From Lanius collurio (taxonomy: Eukaryota > Chordata > Aves > Passeriformes > Laniidae), in assembly GCA_020086605.1 (NCBI GenBank), contig JACBWW010000004.1:41370535-41434534 (forward strand): a stretch of 64,000 nucleotides of DNA, written 5' to 3'. Position 1 is the first letter of the stretch; each line of letters begins with the position of its first letter. The notes below the pieces were generated by a model. The model made no database searches. It was not told the origin of the DNA and saw only the letters and a list, made by a program, of their open reading frames with translations. The translations under genes and the position numbers were made by a program. Shown here piece after piece: positions 12,501 to 26,200 of this stretch.

Positions 12501-14065
12501 AGCAATTTGCTGTCCTGTGATTGGTCTTAAAATAAAGGGTGATGCCATGAACTGTAGAAAGCAGAAGCTTGCTTACCCCTATTTCTGCTTTGCCTCTTTT
12601 ACTCTGTTTGCTGGCTGCAAAACATCCTCAGAGAGCAGGCTGGGCTCTCTTCTCAATGTCTGATAGTCACCAGTGTTTTGACAGATAAAATAAGGAGAGC
12701 ACTGTAACAAAACAACACAGTCACAGCCACAAGGCTCACAGTCCCTCTCCTTCATGGAAGTGGCAGCTCTTGTGATGTCTTATGTCCATGACAATGCCTA
12801 GGCATTTGGGAAATGCTACTTTTAGAAAGCATTTGATGAAAGGTGACTGTATAAAAGAAAGGGAATTAAACTAGAACTCTGATTCCCTGTTCCTGATCAG
12901 GCAGAAACACATTTAACAATCTCATGGTGATTTTTAACAACTAAAGAGGGTCTCTGAAATTTAAATAGGAATGAGTTAGGAAAACAAAGATGGAAACAGA
13001 ATTAATAGTAAAAGGCTGGTACTGCAGCATTTAGATGTGTTACAAGATGAGGGCTTGCATGAATACCTAAAAGCTCCCTCCAAAATATTTCAAGCCACAA
13101 AAACGTCATCTGTAAAATGGATGCTTTCCGTTCATGTACCTGAGAATTTGAAGGAATCAGTCATAAACCACTTATGACTTTTTCCAAAACTGTAGAAAAT
13201 AATTAAACTCATGATGGATAATCTTGCACAAAGTGCAATGAAATTTTGGAGCCAGGACATCCACTGCCAAGGAGATACAGAATGATAAGCTTGGCTCCTT
13301 AGACAGTTCAGTTGTGCCTCTGAACTCAGTCAGCACTGCATATAAGAATTAAACTTAGAGTCTGAATCTCTCATGCAGTCTTCAGACTGAACTAAAATTT
13401 AGTAGCCAGTATGGGCATAATCTTAGTCTGTCAAACTTTGAGGATATGTGCAGCACTAATGAGCAGGTTCAGATCTGAATGGTTTTACAAAGAACATGTG
13501 CAGAAGTGACTCATCCAGTGTCACTGAAAAAGCCTCATGAGAAAAATTCACTAAAATGTGTACAACAGCAGATCCTGAAGCAGGCAAAGAAATGCAAATA
13601 AAAACTCAAGACCAGGGTTTGGGAAAATGAAAAGTAATTTAAATGATGGGCTACATGCAATTACTGGGACAGAATAAATAATTATGGCAAGCTGGTGGAG
13701 AAGAAAAACAGAAGAAAAAAAAATTGTGTTTAGTCTCCCACCAAGGATTCAAGAGGTCAAATTTAGCTCATGTATGTTATTAGTATACAACAGAATTATT
13801 TATGAAATAGAGAAAAGATGCACAGAAAAGGCAAACCCACAATAGTGCCAAACAGATAACAAAGCATTATTGGTGATAGTAGTCCAGAAACATGTACTCA
13901 GCACTATGCAGAAGAGGAAAAACTGAAATCCAGACAGACAAACCAAATGAAATCTATAACCACCATCCTAACACTGTGAGAAGCAAGCACATACTGAGGG
14001 TGAAAAACCTACCAGCTTTCATGCAGCATATACAACAGAAAAGTGATGCTTTCAGCTGAATTAAG

Positions 14066-14625
14066 TGCTGTATTGTGCTGGGTTGGCCATGGCTGTAGGC
14101 CACGTGCTCATCCCTCCCCCAGTGTGGACTCCTCTCTACATGCTTCCACAGGTCCTGCCAGAAGACCCCTCCATCACAGCCTTCCCACAGGGTCACAGCC
14201 CTTTTTGGGCATCCACCTGCTCTGGTGTGGCGTCCTCCATGGGCTGCAGGTGGATCTCAGCTCCTCCATGGACTTCCATGAGCTACAGGGGCACAGCTGT
14301 CTCACCCTGAGCTGCATCACAGCCTGCAGGGGAATCTCTGCTCCAGCAACTTCTCCCCCTCCCTCTGCACTGACCTGGGTTCCTGCAGAGCTGTTTCACA
14401 TGTTGTCACTCCTCTGGCTGCCATTGCTTCTGTGGAGTAATTTATTTCCACTTCTTAAATACATCGTTCCAGAGTCATTACCACCATCACTGATGGGCTC
14501 AGTTTTGGCCAGCAGCAGGCCCTTCTTGGAGCTGGCTGGCACTGGCTCTGTGGAATGCAGGGGAAGTCACCCCTATAGTCCTCCCTGCTATGAAAACCTT
14601 GCCACACAAAACCAATACAACGATG
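14066..14625 (-). mobile_element. Avian LTR remnant, minus orientation
   Basis: GC-rich relative to its flanks and ending on the plus strand with AAAACCTTGCCACACAAAAC then CAATACA. Read on the minus strand this gives TGTATTG followed by a GCAAGGTTTT-like start, a common avian ERV LTR 5' end recalled from memory. The interior, with a GCAGAGCTGTTTC block near 14387, also resembles that family. No target-site duplication was found. A 209-codon frame at 14043-14672 runs through it and is not a gene. Confidence 0.6.
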
Positions 14626-14694
14626 AATTTAAGGACATTCAACATGGTAAAAGTGATTCAACACATCTCTGAGCAGACAGTGGATCAAGAGTAG

Positions 14695-15270
14695 GCTTGA
14701 GGAGAAGGACTTTGGATATTGGCAGAAGACATTCCAGATGTAAAGCCAATGGTACCCTGGCCTGCATCAAAAGCAGCATGGCCATCAGGTCGAAGGAGGG
14801 GATTCATCTGGGTCACTGCATCCAGCTCTGGGACTTCCAGCATAAGAAGAACATAGACCTGTTGGAATGGGTCAAGGGAAGGGCTACAAAGATGATCAGA
14901 GAGCTGGAGCACCTCTATTGTGAGGAAAGACTGAGAGAGCTGGGGTTGTTCAGCCTGGAGAAGAGAAGGCTCTGGAAAGACCTTAGAGAAGCCTTTCAGT
15001 CCCTAAAATAGACCTACAAGAAAGCTGGAGAGGGACTCTTACTAGGGCAGAAAGGGATAGGGGAATGGCTTCAAACTGAAAGAGGACAGGTTTAGACTAG
15101 ATATAGGGAAGAAACTCTTTACTGTGAGGGTGGTGAAACCCTGGAACAGGTTGCTGAGAGAATCTGTGGATGTGCCATCCCTGTAAGTGTTCAAAACCAG
15201 GTTGGATGAGGATTTGAGCAACCTGGACTAGTGGAAGGTGTCCCACAGCAGGGGGCTTGGAACTAGACAA
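14695..15270 (+). mobile_element. CR1 LINE 3' end fragment
   Basis: A typical avian CR1 tail, in order: GGCCATCAGGTCGAAGGAGG, CATCCAGCTCTGGGA, GAGCACCTCTATTGTGAGGA, GTTCAGCCTGGAGAAGAGAA, AAGCTGGAGAGGGACTCTTA, GGTTGCTGAGAGAA and the final GGGGGCTTGGAACTAGA. The 5' part, including the reverse transcriptase, is absent, as expected for a 5'-truncated LINE. The terminal short repeats are eroded. Confidence 0.85.
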
Positions 15271-18200
15271 TCTTTAACACAACCACACACTTAAGGTGTC
15301 TCTGTAATTAAGGAATGTTGACTAATACTGCTGACAAATGAAGCAAGTTACTTCATTACTTCTAACCTTCACTGCTCTTAGCTCTCACTTTTTTTTCCCA
15401 TTTAGTCAATCTAATCTCCATAGAACGTTTTCTTCCACATTCCAGAGTACCTTGCATAACCAGTTCTAAAATTACTGTAATAAAGTAAAAAGTGATAACA
15501 ATATATAACACATCTCATCTGCCATTCACTGTTAGAGTTTAACTTTCTCTCCACATGATTTTCAGCCTTGCTTTTCCTGGAGAAACCTCTATGAGATTTC
15601 TCAAGGGGTGTGACGTGTTATACTAAAAACCCCAGACTGCATCATCTATTCTGAGAACCAGGGAAAGGAGTCCACAGCCAGAGAACATCCACCATTTTCT
15701 TCCACAGTGGCAGTGCATATATTTATTGAGGGGAAGTTAACAGGGCATTGAAAGAAATGGTGGAGAGTCAATCCCTGGGTAGGGCTGGAAAGTAAAACCC
15801 TAGGGACTAACCTGTAGACTGGTGGAAGGAAAGAATGACTGACGCTATCAGAGACAGGCAAGAAATCTTGAACAGGACAAGCTGAGGAGAGCAACTAAAC
15901 CTTTACAGAGCTTGGTGAAAGGGTGTGCCGGATCCTCTGCTTAAGCTAATACCAACTTCATTGACGTTAATTGCAGGCTGTCATTATGTTACGTTGCTTT
16001 CCACACCACATAAGCCTCTTCTCTGACCAATCCAATTCTTTCATTTTGCCAGTTAACATGGCAAGCAATGACTTCACAGATCTGAGGCACAATGCCTGGG
16101 CACAAACCCAACCCGGGCACAAAACCCAGGTCCCAGCTGTCTCTGGTTTATCACACTTGTGAGGAGGCACAAGTTCTTAACTCTACTGTTGTAATTTGAA
16201 CACAGAAGGCTGATAAACTTGTCTTTCATTAAGAGGCTTACTACTACCATTACCTAAATTCTGAATGCTTACCTTTACCACCCTCATATTATATAATCTA
16301 CTTATAAGTTCTAATTATGATATTTATAGTATATATGATATTGACATTTTATCTGATATTTGAAATTTTTCATTAAACCAGTATTATCAATGTCTCAAGT
16401 TTTGCCCCTACTTCTATGAAAGAAACCAAGAAAGAAATGTAAAATTGAAAATATTATATCCATCCTCAGAATTATGCAGTTTACTGTTACAAGAGGTACT
16501 TCTAGTGATCGATCCATGGGTACAGATTTTTGATACAAGATCAAAATGAGAGAAGAATATTTGTCAGCCATATCCTTGGCTGTTGCAATTAACTTCCAAT
16601 GACTTCCAATAACTTTACAATAACTGGTGTCTGTCATCTCTACAGATCTATCCTGAATTAATTTCCATTAGTTAGAGCTGATGCTGAGATGACAAGATTC
16701 TGATTTTCACACACATTAAAACTGAGAAAAACAGACAAAAATATAGGAATGAAATAAATAATACCTTCAACATTTCCCTGAAAATTCCCTCTTGGAAATG
16801 AAAGTGCTTTGTTTTAGTACCAGCCAGTACTAAAAACTGTGGTCCCTCAGCATATTTCTGATATACATTAACAGTATGCTGATTTTTCTATTATTGAAAC
16901 ACTGCAAAACTTGCTTCTGGGGTTTCTTTCACCTCATACAACTGTAGGTGAGAGCTTGCTCCTCCCTACCTATGTAAGAAACTCTTTTCACTGTATTGTC
17001 TGGGAAACTGAAAGGTCCTTTATCTACTTTTTTTTTATCTATGTGAACCACTTGAAGCAACCATTCTTGTGACCAAAGAATATGTTTGCTTAAACCGTTG
17101 TACTTTTGTGGTACTTTCATCTACAGACCTGACTCCCCTGGCAGTCAGGAAAAAGCAAAAAAAAACTTGATAGCTTTCAAAATTTCAAAAGCCACCTAAC
17201 CAAGTGACCTGAATTTCTTCTGCACTTGTTATGTTATTAACAATTTCATCCACTTCTGGGGGTGGAGAGGGGGGAAAACAGGCTGTAAGGTTGGATAAGC
17301 TGAGTACTGGAACATGTCTGACCATCCTTAGAGATCAAAAATCTTGGTCTGGGCAGTAACAATCATAACAACTCCAGAACATGAAAAGGCTTGATTAAAG
17401 TATCTGCGCAATGTCTTTTCAAGAACACCTTTGAGTACAACTGGGACAGCTTTCTCTGTGCACTGCTTAATTCTTAGTGGAACAACATATTCAAGTCTGA
17501 CATGCATTACTTTGGTCACAAAGAGTTATGAAAGTGAAAATTAAGAACTATCACAGAAGAAAAAGGAAGTGTTTGATATTAGCACTCTGCTTAGCAACAA
17601 TCCCAGTAAAAGAGACAGGACAAAGGAAAAGCAGCCTTAACCCACACCTAGTCATCTTAGGTATAGACACTCTCCTCACCTTTACCAGATGAGTACAAAA
17701 AGCATTGATTGCTCCCCCAGCAAGCTCATCCCTTTATCAGTATTCCCTTGCTCTAACACACACAGTGGAAAACAAGAAACTCTCTCCAGATGTTTCAAAG
17801 CAACACAAGAAGATCCTGACTTTTTGTTATGCCCCTCGTACAGAGGTGGGTGTAACTGAGGAGGCAGGCAAGCTCTGCTCCTTCCAATCATCACAAACAG
17901 CCCGTTGTTAAAGGCATATGCGTGTTGTTGCTGAAAACCAGGTTTGTTGGGTGGCTTGTCTAATTGTTAAAGTGAGACTAGAGTATATTTGTTTAATGCA
18001 GCTAACTGGTCACGTAAACAAGAAATCATTTGCCTTCTCTATGTACAGATGAATTTATATTCATTATGAGTACTGGCACAGAATAAAACAATGTCCTATA
18101 GGCAGGAAATGCAGTATTTTCTTTTCTTCTGGTTTGCTGAAGCATAAAGATACAGATCTAGAGTGTGTAAACAGCTTACTACTGATTAGGAAGATGTAAC

Positions 18201-20117
18201 TTCATTAAACATCCTGGACATTTTGACAGAGAACATGTTTCATGCTATAGCAGGCCAAAACGTTGACTTAAGTATCCCGATATTGCCATAGCAAGGTTCC
18301 ACCAATTTCAATCCAGAAATCAAATCCAGATAACACTCCTTAAAGAAACTGTTTTAAATTTATTTTATAATACGAAGTGCATGAGAATCTGATCTCTTTA
18401 GAGCTAAAAAGTGGAAATAGGGGCTGAACTGGAAAAATAATGAAAGAAAATTATACCATTCAGTTCAGAAACACCTGAATGGAATACTGTATTATACTCT
18501 CCTATTCTATAATGGAAATATTTTAAAATGTATAATTGAAGGGTAGGATTTTGGTAAGAACCCAAAAGAGTTAGGTTATGGCTGTGATCCCATTTTACAA
18601 TTAGAACACCTTCCCGAATTTGTCTCCTTCCTGTGCTTCAGCAGAAATTATAAACACAAGCAGAGACTGCTGAACTGAATCTTACAGACATGTTGAAGGT
18701 ATAACTGTCCCATTTTACCCAAAGAAAGTCCTTTCTGCCTCTCCACACATTCTAGTTTTTTGTGAGTTTTTTGCTCCTTACTTCTGGGGCTCCCCCACCC
18801 CACTTACACCTCCCAGGTCCCTCTGGCTAAATCTCCCACTAGAGCAGCAGCTTTCTTTCCATTTTTATGATGGAGGGGTTTTTTTAATTCATTGGCTACC
18901 TGCCCTCCAGTAAACTGTGAGGAGGCTAAAGCTGAGGGTAAGCTGAGGGAAAATGATGTATATAGCAAGTGCTGGACTGGGAATCATTTTTGCCAAACCT
19001 AGCAGTTTTAAAATAATGGCTTCACTAACTTTGAATAGTTTAGTCCATTTTTTACTCTATTAAAGATCTATTGACCTTGGAAATAGACAGAAATCTGCCC
19101 AGAGCAACTCATCCTACCTACCTCCAATGTCAAGCTAAAAAAATTAAGTGACAAGTAGCAATACTGTCTGTGCTTATTGTAGTATGCATGTGTTTCTGCT
19201 TTTGACATGATTACCCAATAAAACTGAAAAAAGTCAATGTTCAGGGGAAAAAAAGGTCTGTTAAACCTTTACTGGCAAGCCTTATACACTGATTCATTAC
19301 CTGTTTCTCTAATTTGTAGTTCTCATAACTCCTTGGATGTCAATGGTATTGAACAGGAATGATTCTGAAACCGTGACATAAAGATCACAAACTATAATCA
19401 ATCTTTATAGTCCTAGAAAGCTGGTATGAGATTGGCTGGCTGGCTGAAATTACTCCTGATATTTTCTATGAGAAGGCAAAATCAGAGAACTGAAAAGGTT
19501 TCAAGGTTTAAGGCCATCTCTGACAAACGCAGGACAGGTGTGAGTGAAGCAGGCTGAGTCTTTCTGAGACGAGTGCCTAATGCCTGTTGGTGCCACACAG
19601 AAGAGTTTCCAAGGCATGCACTCAGAGTGACCACAGGTGACGACCCTTCAAGGTTGTTATTCTGTTCTTTTACAAGATTGGCTGCCCCAGTAAGCATGGA
19701 GTGAATTCTTAATGCTGGGTCCCCACATATGAAATATTCCACAGACTTCAGAAATCAGTGGGGGTTTTTGCCAAGGAGCTGCCTGGCATTAATTACAGTA
19801 CTGAAAAACTTACAACAGTAACTTGCAAGCCATCTGCATAATTGTAAAGCAACACCAAATTAAATTTGTTCCAGGACCTGTTATTTGTGGAGGAGGAGTT
19901 GCATTTTATTTGCAATCATGTTACGTTTCTTTACTAGATTGAACCTTAAAATGTACATACGTAAATGTATTTACTCCTCCCAAAATGCAAATACCATTGG
20001 CCAGTTTCTGAGGAAGGAAGAGCATCCTCTGTTTACCTGTTCATTACCTAAAATCCCCCAAACCTCACCTTTCTTCACTCTCTGAATCAATCTGGGACTG
20101 AAGCCAAACTCACCTAC
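15271..20117. other. Intergenic DNA upstream of the mucin promoter
   Basis: No gene, CR1 or LTR recognised. Open frames are short and lack domain features. Any distal regulatory elements of the mucin would lie here, but none can be singled out by eye. Confidence 0.5.
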
Positions 20118-20125
20118 TATATAAG
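20118..20125 (+). promoter_or_regulatory. TATA box of the mucin gene
   Basis: TATATAAG lies about 82 bases before the mucin start codon. Transcription would start near 20148-20152, giving a 5' UTR of roughly 50 bases. A TATA-driven promoter with a short leader is typical of secretory mucin genes. Confidence 0.65.
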
Positions 20126-20199
20126 AGCAACAAAGCACAGATGAACTATGCTCCTGATCAAGTTTAGACCCAACATCCTTGTGCCAAACTCCACTCAAG

Positions 20200-20272
20200 A
20201 TGGGGTTTGGCAGGGGGATACGGCTACCGGAATGGGCTTTCCTGTTAGCAGTTTGCTGTGTCCATCAAATAG
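20200..20272 (+). CDS. MUC5B: Mucin exon 1: start codon and signal peptide
   Basis: The ATG has a strong context (A at -3, G at +4). About 24 codons follow, with the hydrophobic core WAFLLAVCC, then a GTAAGA donor in phase 1. This start is chosen because it lies just downstream of the TATA box and gives a proper signal peptide in phase with exon 2. Confidence 0.85.
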
Positions 20273-23200
20273 GTAAGAAGTTTTCTTTTTTATTGGGAAA
20301 AGAAAAAATACTCTGTTTAGACCTAGTAATATATTTTAAACAACTATACTAATTGATTTATATAAGAGGTGGTTGACAAGATTTCTTTATATATTTTCAT
20401 TGAATATTAAATGTCTGTCTATTAACTGGACACTTTTAATTTAATATTGCCTCAAACTTCTGTATGTTACTACATATGGAAAGTAGCTATGAAGATCAAA
20501 TCCAAAAGAAATCTTATTCATGTCTAAAATGCCAGTTTCTCAGTATCAGGTATGCCTTACAAAAGCATTTTATTCCTGTTGCATTTTGTACTAGAATTCA
20601 TTATGAATGTTATGGTTCTTATGAAATCTAAACCACTACATTTTCCAGTTGCTAGATCAGACCACTGGTCAATCTTATTCAGTATTTTGTCCTACCAGGG
20701 GCTAATTCCAGATTCCTCAACATTTCTTGCAACTTCTTTTGCAAAAGAAACTAGGAAGGAATATTCATATGGCAAAGATGTTTAGTAATTAATTGTGCAG
20801 CAACTAATTTATAATACCCTATGCAAAATATTTATGTAAATTACAGATATTGAGTATGAGCAGGACAGGGAGATTTGTGTGACACTATAATCCATTATTT
20901 TGGATGGGTTTTTTTCACCTGTCAATATTATATCCATCAGGGCTGGTCTTGGCAGTTTTTATTAATATGAGTAACCTTGTTAAGTTGATGGAACTAATAA
21001 AATGGGAACTACTTGCAGGAGTACCAGCTTGATAAGTCAGTCCCATTCATGTACAGTAATTTCTGGCCTGTCAGCTAACATTTTAAAATCTGCAGATTAC
21101 CTAGGTAAATTTATCTTGCGTATCATTTTCAAAACATTGAGAAGTGCAAATATAATTTTAGGCTGCTTTATAGTTTGTGAAATAAACACTAAAACACTGG
21201 CCAGTTTATCTATATTGTACTTGAAAACACAGCGGTCTTGTAGAATATAAACTTATGCCCAGAGTTACGCAATGTCAGCCAGAAGTGTTTTCAGCCATTC
21301 ATGGAACAGGAAAGTTGTTTCTCCTGTGCAGCATTAATCTGATAAACTGCTTTGAAAAATGAGTAGTGATTAGACAGTGTTCAGCAAACACCTCTTTATT
21401 TGAATTGTGCCCTGTGGAAAATATTTTCCTATATCTGGACTAAAGAATACTGGCCCTATCTCATGCCATCTCCATAAACATTTTCTACCTGCCTTTATAT
21501 TTCGTGTAAATATTAACTTTTATACACTGATTACAACAATAATAACCAGCTGGATATGTATTTTGAAGAATGCATCCAAGTATTCTTAATAATGTGATTA
21601 GTTTCCAAATTATCACATACTAAGTTATCTTACAACTGAGAGATACTTATTTTTATAATAGTAAACAACGTGGCATTGTGTAATTGCTGAACAAACCAAT
21701 GCAGGTAGAATTTCCTTGGGAATGATGTATTTGCTAAGTAAACAGAAGCTCCTGCTGTTTCCTTGAGAAAAATTAACAGAACAGAATACATGTGTAGATC
21801 CATTTTGCTCTGTTACAAAGGTTCCCACACTAGAATAAACAAACCTTCTATGATTCTGTGCCTGCTGAGATTCCTATGGATGTGTAATGTGAAAGCAAAT
21901 TTCAGCCTATTATGTAAAGACATATTTCTCTAGCCTGATCAGTATCAATTCTATTCACCAATTATATTTTCATCAATTATAATCAGTATAAATCATAATG
22001 ATGTGAATACATTCATTTAATGTTATTATCTATGGTACTCAAAGATGAGCAGGACATGGAAAATGGTTAAACTCTGTCCCACATCACTTCTTTGCACATC
22101 ACTAGTGGTCAAGCACAAAGTTAAATGGGAATTCAAACCTTTGAGCTGAAAGAAACTGCAGACACTGCAGCAACTTCTGGCTATAGTGGGGCTGCCCAGA
22201 ACCCTCCCCTCCAAAGCCAATTTCTTGGGGTCTTCTCTGGGATAGGGGACTTGAATTCCTTCAGACAGGCATTCTTTAGCTCTGGGATCAAGTAATAAAT
22301 CTGCTTACATGGTGTACAGCCAGAGGTTATATTTAAAAAGTACTTTTTTTTTTTTTAAGGTGCTCCTAATCCAAATATCTTAAGGACAAAGATAGTTGTT
22401 CAGCTTTCATGAAGGTACATGGGCTGAGTGGAAGAAATGCTCAGCAGGGAATGTGAGCACCAAAGGGGACTGGGGCTTATGGCACACCCCTGACTTCAGC
22501 ATTTCCCCCTCTTCCACCAATATAGCTCTCAGTTCAGTGAGTTGGGTCCTATGGATCCAGTTCTGACTCAGTGAACTCTTCTCACCTATTGTAAAAGGAA
22601 AAAGGGGCCCTAACTTAGGGTAAACTCCAAAGGCAGTTCCGCTTCGACGGAGAAATTCTCTAGGGCGCCTATGGTGCTCGTTCACATAATCCAGATAAGG
22701 ATTCAGATATTAGTAATTTCGTCACTTAAATCCTGGATTTAGACTTAGCAGGTCATAGGTACATATTAGTCGATATGTTTCAAGCATAGTTATCACATCC
22801 TGACTGGATTCAGCCCTTCACAAAATAAAGTTGTAGCCTTTCAACTTTTACAGGAAGTGCCTGACATATTTACTTATAAAATCCAAGACATTAAAATGTC
22901 AACCCAGGAGATCAGGGTCAGTCTTTCTCTAGGAATCAAAGCAGTCAGGAGAGTATTTGTTGTGTCTCAAAAGTCTTTGCTTCAGGTGTTGCAGCAAGAA
23001 CCCTCGGTCAAATAGACTTATAGTATGATGCTTAAGGTTTTCTGCAGAGAAGATGTGAGTTTGAACCATCTCTGAGTGAGTAGATGGGTAGAACAGGGAA
23101 CTTGGTTCATCTGGTTACTTCTAGGTTACTGCTCAGGCTACAGCCCTTGTACTGTGCCTCAGAGGTACCTTCTTGTATCCAGCTGTAAAGCAAATCTAGA

Positions 23201-26200
23201 TCCCCAAGTGAGGCTTCCCATCTGCTCCCTGAGAAAAGGCACTATGCTTAGACACTAAAGAAACTGTCATAAATATCTGCAGCCATTATTGGATCAACCT
23301 TGAATTGCCTTGATTCTTTTAACTGCTTCCATGCCTTTTCTTATAATGTAGCTTCTACACAACAATTTTAATAAATTACTTGCCTGCGTTTTGGGAATTC
23401 CTTCTGCATTTCTTCACGTATTAGTGAGATCTAGTGCAGCAGTGAAGTAAAGGCTGTTATCCAGTCATTAGAATCTCTTGCAGTGAGTTTTGAGAGAAAA
23501 AAGGAAAGCAGATATACATGTTATTTGGATTACAAACTCCATGTATTTCTAATAGAACGTCTCTTTCTAGAATTGCATTTTAGCTTTCTTGGGGAGCCTG
23601 TTTCATTTTCTCTGATATGTTAAAGGACTCTCCCCTTTGTTTTACAGACACGTATCTGGGGTCCTTTAATCCTAGCCAAATGCTTTGCTTTAAAAGTTCA
23701 GATACAGGATATTAATCTTAATGCTTTTCACATTTTTTTCACAGGAGGTCAGATTGGAATCCAAATAGGAAGTCAGTTCTCTGGGGGTCTTCTACGGAAA
23801 CAAAATGGTACATTTGTTTATACTTTATATTTGTATTTATTTGCTACATCTCTACTGAATAATAAAAATGCCTTAAAAAACTCCTTCTTAGCATATTGCC
23901 AGTAGTGTCAGATAAAAAGAAATGTGTATTAAGAAGCATCTCTCTCTAAGAATAGTAATATATTTACTAGACACCAGTTACTAAGTACACACAGAGTATG
24001 GTTATACTTGTATGATCATAGTTAACTGAGGGAAGAGATGTGTTTGTAGAGGCTGTATGCATATGTGCATGAACATATATATATAAAACCAAAGTGATGT
24101 TTGGTTCCTTTTAAAAGAGGAAGTGAGACCACTTTGGCCTGCTGTGAAATCAGTGGCTGATGTTGGGAAATCAAGATAACCCAGCATCATCCTCACTGAC
24201 TTTTACCTGTAATGATTTGTATCCATTCTGTACAACCAATTTGTGGCCACTTTGAAGGGTTTTCAGCCCCTTAAGAGAAAAATATAAAACAGAGGAAAGA
24301 TGATAATTAAGGTTTTTATTCCCTCCTTAGAAAGAGGAAGTGTAATGAGAAGGTAACTATGCTTTTGTACCAGTAAGAGGCTAATTTGGTACAGCTCAGC
24401 CCTTTGTATTGTTCGGTGTGTCTGAAGAATTCCAATATCCTAATGCAACACAGTTTCATACAGAGGTCAAAATTAAAATGTAAGAAATTCAGATCATCAC
24501 AGCAGAAAGTAATTTCTTATGCCTTAACTATCCTGAGTTCAAATTTTAGTATGCACTTTTAACCTGTGTAAAATAAAACTGGCTTAATATTGTTTCCTTG
24601 ATTCTGGCATATTATCTCTCTGGTCCTTCCTGGGTCTATATTAGCTGCAAATTTTGGTGTTATTATACTAGTTTTTTATTTCTTTATTATTTTTTTTCTA
24701 GCTTCTTTCAGAATTTCAACCAGCTTGAACATCATCCCACCCCTGCTGACAAATCTAGCAATAACACGTAAGTAAAGGAAATGAAATGTGTTCAGTAAGT
24801 GTTCAGTTTTAGGGGATATAGACAGAAGACATTAATACAATTGGGGAAAGCCACTGGTAAAGGAAGTCATGGATAATTCAAAGGAGAAACAGGGTGATTA
24901 AGAAATAAACTGTTGTCTTAGGTGAAATGAAGGTGACTAATTAACCTCCAGCTGAACATAACTAACAATTTATTGGGGTAAATGATTAACAGATAAAAGA
25001 TAAATGAATATACAGCTATATCATGGCTAGATAGAAAACAACAAATGGAGGCAGGCAAAATACAAGGAGAAAATGAAGCTTTGGATTAATTAATTCTCCC
25101 CATGTGAAGGCTGGGGATTTCAAGTCATTCTTTAACATCCAGTTTTAATTCACAGCTTCCAATCCTGCTCACAACGGCCGTGTGTGCAGCACATGGGGCA
25201 ACTTCCACTTTAAGACCTTTGATGGAGACATATTCACCTTTCCTGGGCCCTGTAATTATGTTTTTGCCTCCCACTGCAATGCTCCCTACGAGGACTTCAA
25301 CATCCAGATTCGGCGTGAAGTGGCGGAAAACACTCCAACAATCAACCGCATCACCATGAAACTTGAAGGTGTCGTTGTGGAACTCACAAAGGACGCTGTC
25401 ATGATCGATGGCAATAGGTAAGTTCATTCAAAACACTTCTTTGGTATCCACAGACTTTTTTTCCAAACTTGCCAAGTACCTTGGTGTGTTTGGGGGGAAA
25501 CAATTATGTGTTCTTAAATAAATCTGACAATTTTACCAACGCAAATAATGAATAAAATGCTATTAAATCCCATCACAAAAAAATCAATCCTTCCCTTAAG
25601 GATAGCTTCAAAAATAAAATTTGGATGCAATGTTCTGAGAAGTTGGATCCAGATTTAGATCCATATTTGATAATGTTGGACCATCTTATTTTGTAATTGC
25701 TTCTCTTTTCCAAAAATACACTATTTTAAAATCTCTACAGATGCTGGATACCACAAGACTTTCCATTCTTCTTATCAAACACATGGATTGGAAATTAACT
25801 GGCATTTTTTCTGATTTTTCACAGAGTTCAACTGCCATATAGTCAATCTGGTATTACAATAGAGAGGAGTAGCATTTATGTGAAAGTTGGCAGCAAAATC
25901 GGTGTTGTGTTGTTGTGGAATGAAAAGGACAGCATCCTGGTAAGATCTGCTCCTGAACCTCCAGAGACCAGAGCTAATCTTTGATTAGGCCTATCCCTAC
26001 CTTTTTAGGGGGTTGCTGCTGCCTTCTTATCTCATATTGTTGAGCAATTCTTTCTTAGTAAAGACAGGCTTATATCCAGGTAGTCCTCAAAAGTTTTACA
26101 TGGATTTATACCTAGGGAATAGCAGACATCTGCTTAAAACAGGATGAAAAATCACTTTCATTACATCATTAGATATTGGTATTGTTATAGGGCCCAATTA

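Larger units (their letters stand above)
5498..14065. other. Long intergenic interval, no gene seen
   Basis: AT-rich DNA with homopolymer T runs (about 5753-5772) and a (CAA)-rich patch near 9076-9118. No CR1 or LTR was recognised between 5.5 and 14.0 kb. The only structure found is the diverged direct repeat at about 11.67 and 12.36 kb, listed separately. Confidence 0.55.

Noticed and set aside
14043..14672. 209-codon plus-strand frame
   Set aside because: Runs antisense through an LTR remnant; no domain and no splice context.
25125..25427. Antisense 100-codon frame over VWD1
   Set aside because: Shadow of the coding exon 4 on the plus strand.
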